DNA from: JAERML01 sp035687895
GTDB lineage: Bacteria > Bacteroidota > Ignavibacteria > UBA10030 > UBA6906
Reading direction: 5' to 3'
Length of the DNA: 8,133 bases
Assembly: GCA_035687895.1 (NCBI GenBank)
Contig: DASRUE010000304.1
Coordinates: 1-8,133 of the forward strand
The notes under the pieces: model-generated
Told to the model about the DNA's origin: nothing
Database searches by the model: none
What the model saw: only the letters and a program-made list of their open reading frames with translations
Part shown: piece after piece, positions 6,325-8,133 of the stretch
Layout of the letters: every line of letters starts with the position of its first letter
Position numbering within the stretch: position 1 is the stretch's first letter
Translations under genes and position numbers: made by a program

Positions 6325-7110
6325 CTAGAGGCCGTTCTTCTTCGCTCTATTCCAGAGCGCGTCCATTTCTTCGAGCGTGGAGTGGTGGATGTTTTTTCCA
6401 GCATTCTTCAAGCCTTCTTCGATGTACTCGAACCTCCGCCTGAATTTCTCGTTGGTTGAGCGGAGGGCATTCTCCGGATTGATATCGAGGAACCTGGCGT
6501 AGTTGACAAGAGCAAAGAGAAGATCACCGAACTCCTCTTCGCGCTTTTTTCCCTTCTTCTTCCTGAGTGACCTCTTCAGTTCAGCCAGTTCTTCCTCGAC
6601 CTTCGCCAATACATCCTCAGCGTTCTTCCAGTCAAACCCCACTTTGGCGGCACGTTCCTGCATGCGATGGGCCCGCTGCAACGCGGGCATCCCTTTGGGC
6701 ACGCCCTCGAGTATGGACGTTCGTCCTTCCGCCATTTTGAGCTTCTCCCAATTGTGCTTTACCTCGCTCACCGTCTTGATCGCCTTCTCGCCAAACACAT
6801 GAGGATGGCGACGAATCAACTTTGCACTGATTTCCTTAATCACTTCTCTCAGTGTGAACTCCCTTTCCTGTTCCGCAATGGTTGCATGCATTACGACGTG
6901 GAGCAGCAGGTCGCCCAGCTCTTTCCTGAGGTCGTCCATGTTGTTCTCATCGAGCGCCTCCACTACCTCATAAGTCTCTTCAATCAGGCTGTGTCGGATC
7001 GATTGATGGGTCTGCTCCCGGTCCCAAGGGCAGTCGTGACGCAGCCTCCGGACAATGGCGACGAGTTCTTCTATTTCTTGTGTGGGAATTCTTGGATACC
7101 GTGTACGCAT
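6325..7110 (-). CDS. mazG: Nucleoside triphosphate pyrophosphohydrolase MazG
   Basis: A 261-residue protein; E. coli MazG has 263. MazG hydrolyses nucleoside triphosphates to monophosphates plus pyrophosphate, cleansing the pool or modulating nucleotide alarmone levels. ATG at 7110-7108 is chosen because it gives MRTRYPRIPTQEIEELVAIV and the family's usual length. A TTG at 7200 would add 30 atypical residues. No strong ribosome site is visible at either. Two MazG repeats are clear. The N-terminal one has CPWDREQTHQSIRHSLIEE with metal-binding acids E44, E45, E48, E64 and D67. The C-terminal one has VEEELAEL (171-178) and EEFGDLLFALVNYARFL (192-208), with an unusually basic link SLRKKKGKKR (181-190) between its acidic motifs. 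It is convergent with phoH, with 12 bp between the stop codons, and divergent from the amidohydrolase gene. Confidence 0.95.
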   Translation of the reverse strand: MRTRYPRIPTQEIEELVAIVRRLRHDCPWDREQTHQSIRHSLIEETYEVVEALDENNMDDLRKELGDLLLHVVMHATIAEQEREFTLREVIKEISAKLIRRHPHVFGEKAIKTVSEVKHNWEKLKMAEGRTSILEGVPKGMPALQRAHRMQERAAKVGFDWKNAEDVLAKVEEELAELKRSLRKKKGKKREEEFGDLLFALVNYARFLDINPENALRSTNEKFRRRFEYIEEGLKNAGKNIHHSTLEEMDALWNRAKKNGL

Positions 7111-7273
7111 ATCGGTCTGGTGTGCCTGATGAGAGAATAGAGGGTGGTGGGTCAACTTAGAGATTTGGAGAATCACTTGCAACGATGTCAGTAGGCTCAA
7201 GCTGGATTCTCTGAATACGTTTCTCTATATTGGATGCACTTCGAACGCGTTTACACATATCTGGAATGGACCG
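7111..7273. other. Divergent intergenic region, mazG / amidohydrolase
   Basis: This 163-bp gap must hold the 5' regions of both flanking genes. The best plus-strand candidate -10 is TATATT at 7226-7231, with only a poor -35 (TGGATT, 7203-7208) at 17-bp spacing. On the minus strand, TTGACC (revcomp of 7155-7160) has no good partner. No hairpin, RNA gene or credible small ORF was seen. The promoter positions are weak suggestions. Confidence 0.3.
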
Positions 7274-8133
7274 ATGAATCGGAAACGGCGCGCGCTATTG
7301 ATCTTCTTGATTATCCTCATCCCCGCTTTGTTCATTGTGCTCCAGCGCAGGACACAAGAAGTGTCGATGCTCCTTGTGAACGGCGTTATCTACACAGTGA
7401 ACGACGCTCAGCCGGAGGCGGAAGCCATAGCTGTGAAGGATGGGATAATTGTGGGAGTAGGGAGTACAGAAGAGATCCGGCAGTCCTTTACATCGCTCAC
7501 GGTGATAGATTTGCAGTCCCGCCCGGTTTATCCGGGGTTCATTGATTCGCATGCGCACATGGAAGGACTTGGGGCGTTGGTGACGAACCTGGACCTTGGG
7601 AATTCAAAATCGGTGGAGGATATACAGCGGCTTGTCGCAGAGCGTGCAAAGATTCTCCCGCCAGGATCCTGGCTCCGTGGCCGTGGATGGGATCAGAACA
7701 AATGGCCGAAGAAGGAATTCCCCGAGCATCATATGCTTGATGTCGTTGCAAAGGACATCCCCGTGTATCTGCGCAGGGTTGATGGGCATGCGGTGTGGGT
7801 CAATGGCGTTGTTCTGGGTGCAGCTGGGGTTACAAAGGGTACTCGCGATCCCGAAGGAGGAAAGATCATCAGGGATAGGAACGGAATCCCGACCGGAGTC
7901 TTCATTGACAACGCGATCGACCTTGTGGAATCTGTTGTTCCTCCACCGAGTGAATTGGAACGAACAGAAGCAATGACGCGAGCAGTGCAGGGATGCCTGA
8001 AGGTCGGACTGACTGAGGTGCACGACATGGGTGTAGACCTATCGGGAATCGGGATTTACAAGAAATTGATCGGTGAAGGGAAGTTCCCTTTTCGGGTGTA
8101 TGTAGCGATCGACGGGATTGGCGAGACGTGGTC
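7274..8133 (+). CDS. Membrane-anchored YtcJ-like amidohydrolase, 3'-truncated
   Basis: The frame opens at ATG 7274 and is still open at the right edge, showing 286 residues of a family usually above 500. The N-terminus is MNRKRRA followed by a hydrophobic stretch (LLIFLIILIPALFIVL, about 8-23), so the enzyme is exported and either membrane-anchored or cleaved. From about residue 32 come the amidohydrolase beta-strands (LLVNGVIYTVND, AIAVKDGIIVGVGS). Then comes PVYPGFIDSHAHMEG with the metal-binding HxH at H93/H95, then RGRGWDQNKWP, YLRRVDGHAVWVNG, GIPTGVFIDNA and GLTEVHDMG. This order is characteristic of the YtcJ/amidohydrolase-3 branch of metal-dependent hydrolases, which cut C-N bonds in amides or cyclic compounds; the substrate cannot be told. 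Only a weak TGGA precedes the start. The remaining metal ligands lie beyond the window, so intactness is unverified. Confidence 0.88.
   Translation, partial: MNRKRRALLIFLIILIPALFIVLQRRTQEVSMLLVNGVIYTVNDAQPEAEAIAVKDGIIVGVGSTEEIRQSFTSLTVIDLQSRPVYPGFIDSHAHMEGLGALVTNLDLGNSKSVEDIQRLVAERAKILPPGSWLRGRGWDQNKWPKKEFPEHHMLDVVAKDIPVYLRRVDGHAVWVNGVVLGAAGVTKGTRDPEGGKIIRDRNGIPTGVFIDNAIDLVESVVPPPSELERTEAMTRAVQGCLKVGLTEVHDMGVDLSGIGIYKKLIGEGKFPFRVYVAIDGIGETW

Noticed and set aside
7111..7200. N-terminal 30-residue extension of MazG from TTG 7200
   Set aside because: The added sequence does not look like MazG, and the protein from 7110 already matches the family length.
7234..7545. Plus-strand open frame overlapping the amidohydrolase start
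   Set aside because: It is out of frame with the clear amidohydrolase coding sequence and its translation resembles no protein family.
1..8133. Defence island, mobile element or CRISPR
   Set aside because: No transposase, integrase, repeat array, toxin-antitoxin pair or tRNA attachment site is visible; MazG here is the housekeeping enzyme, and RadC alone does not indicate a mobile region.

Overview
This 8.1-kb window looks like chromosomal housekeeping DNA from a Gram-negative bacterium. The double-membrane cell plan is inferred from an Lpp-sized outer-envelope lipoprotein, a secreted LysM protein and a periplasmic binding protein. Protein style and gene content suggest the Bacteroidota/Chlorobiota side of the tree, possibly Ignavibacteria-like. 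That is an inference from memory of these families, not a database result. Against a typical Bacteroidia genome, several genes have strong Shine-Dalgarno sequences and one promoter is a perfect TTGACA-17-TATAAT. I see no mobile element, CRISPR array, tRNA or rRNA, and no gene-free stretch longer than about 165 bp.

Layout. (1) Positions 1-3953, plus strand: the 3' part of a multi-spanning ABC-2-type exporter subunit, then a secreted protein joining an N-terminal TPR-like region to a Leu/Ile/Val-type periplasmic binding fold, then radC only 18 bp further on. (2) Positions 4007-5270, plus strand: a self-contained two-gene transcription unit. It has a consensus promoter, a strong ribosome site, a small coiled-coil lipoprotein, a coiled-coil plus LysM secreted protein, a perfect 8-bp hairpin and a strong intrinsic terminator. 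(3) Positions 5311-6312, plus strand: a PhoH-family ATPase that starts at TTG just after that terminator. (4) Positions 7110-6325, minus strand: mazG, convergent with phoH (12 bp between stops). (5) Position 7274 to the right edge, plus strand: the 5' part of a membrane-anchored YtcJ-like amidohydrolase, divergent from mazG.

How the parts may work together. The most distinctive unit is the lipoprotein/LysM pair. One protein is lipid-anchored and about the size of Braun lipoprotein. The other carries a peptidoglycan-binding LysM domain. Both have coiled coils with a single cysteine in a nearly identical KKC(N/M)D(D/E) context. I infer a highly expressed outer-membrane-to-peptidoglycan tether or scaffold. 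The TPR plus binding-protein fusion has no complete amino-acid ABC importer beside it in this window and resembles the architecture of LpoA-type activators of peptidoglycan synthases. RadC, PhoH and MazG are ordinary DNA, RNA and nucleotide housekeeping proteins.
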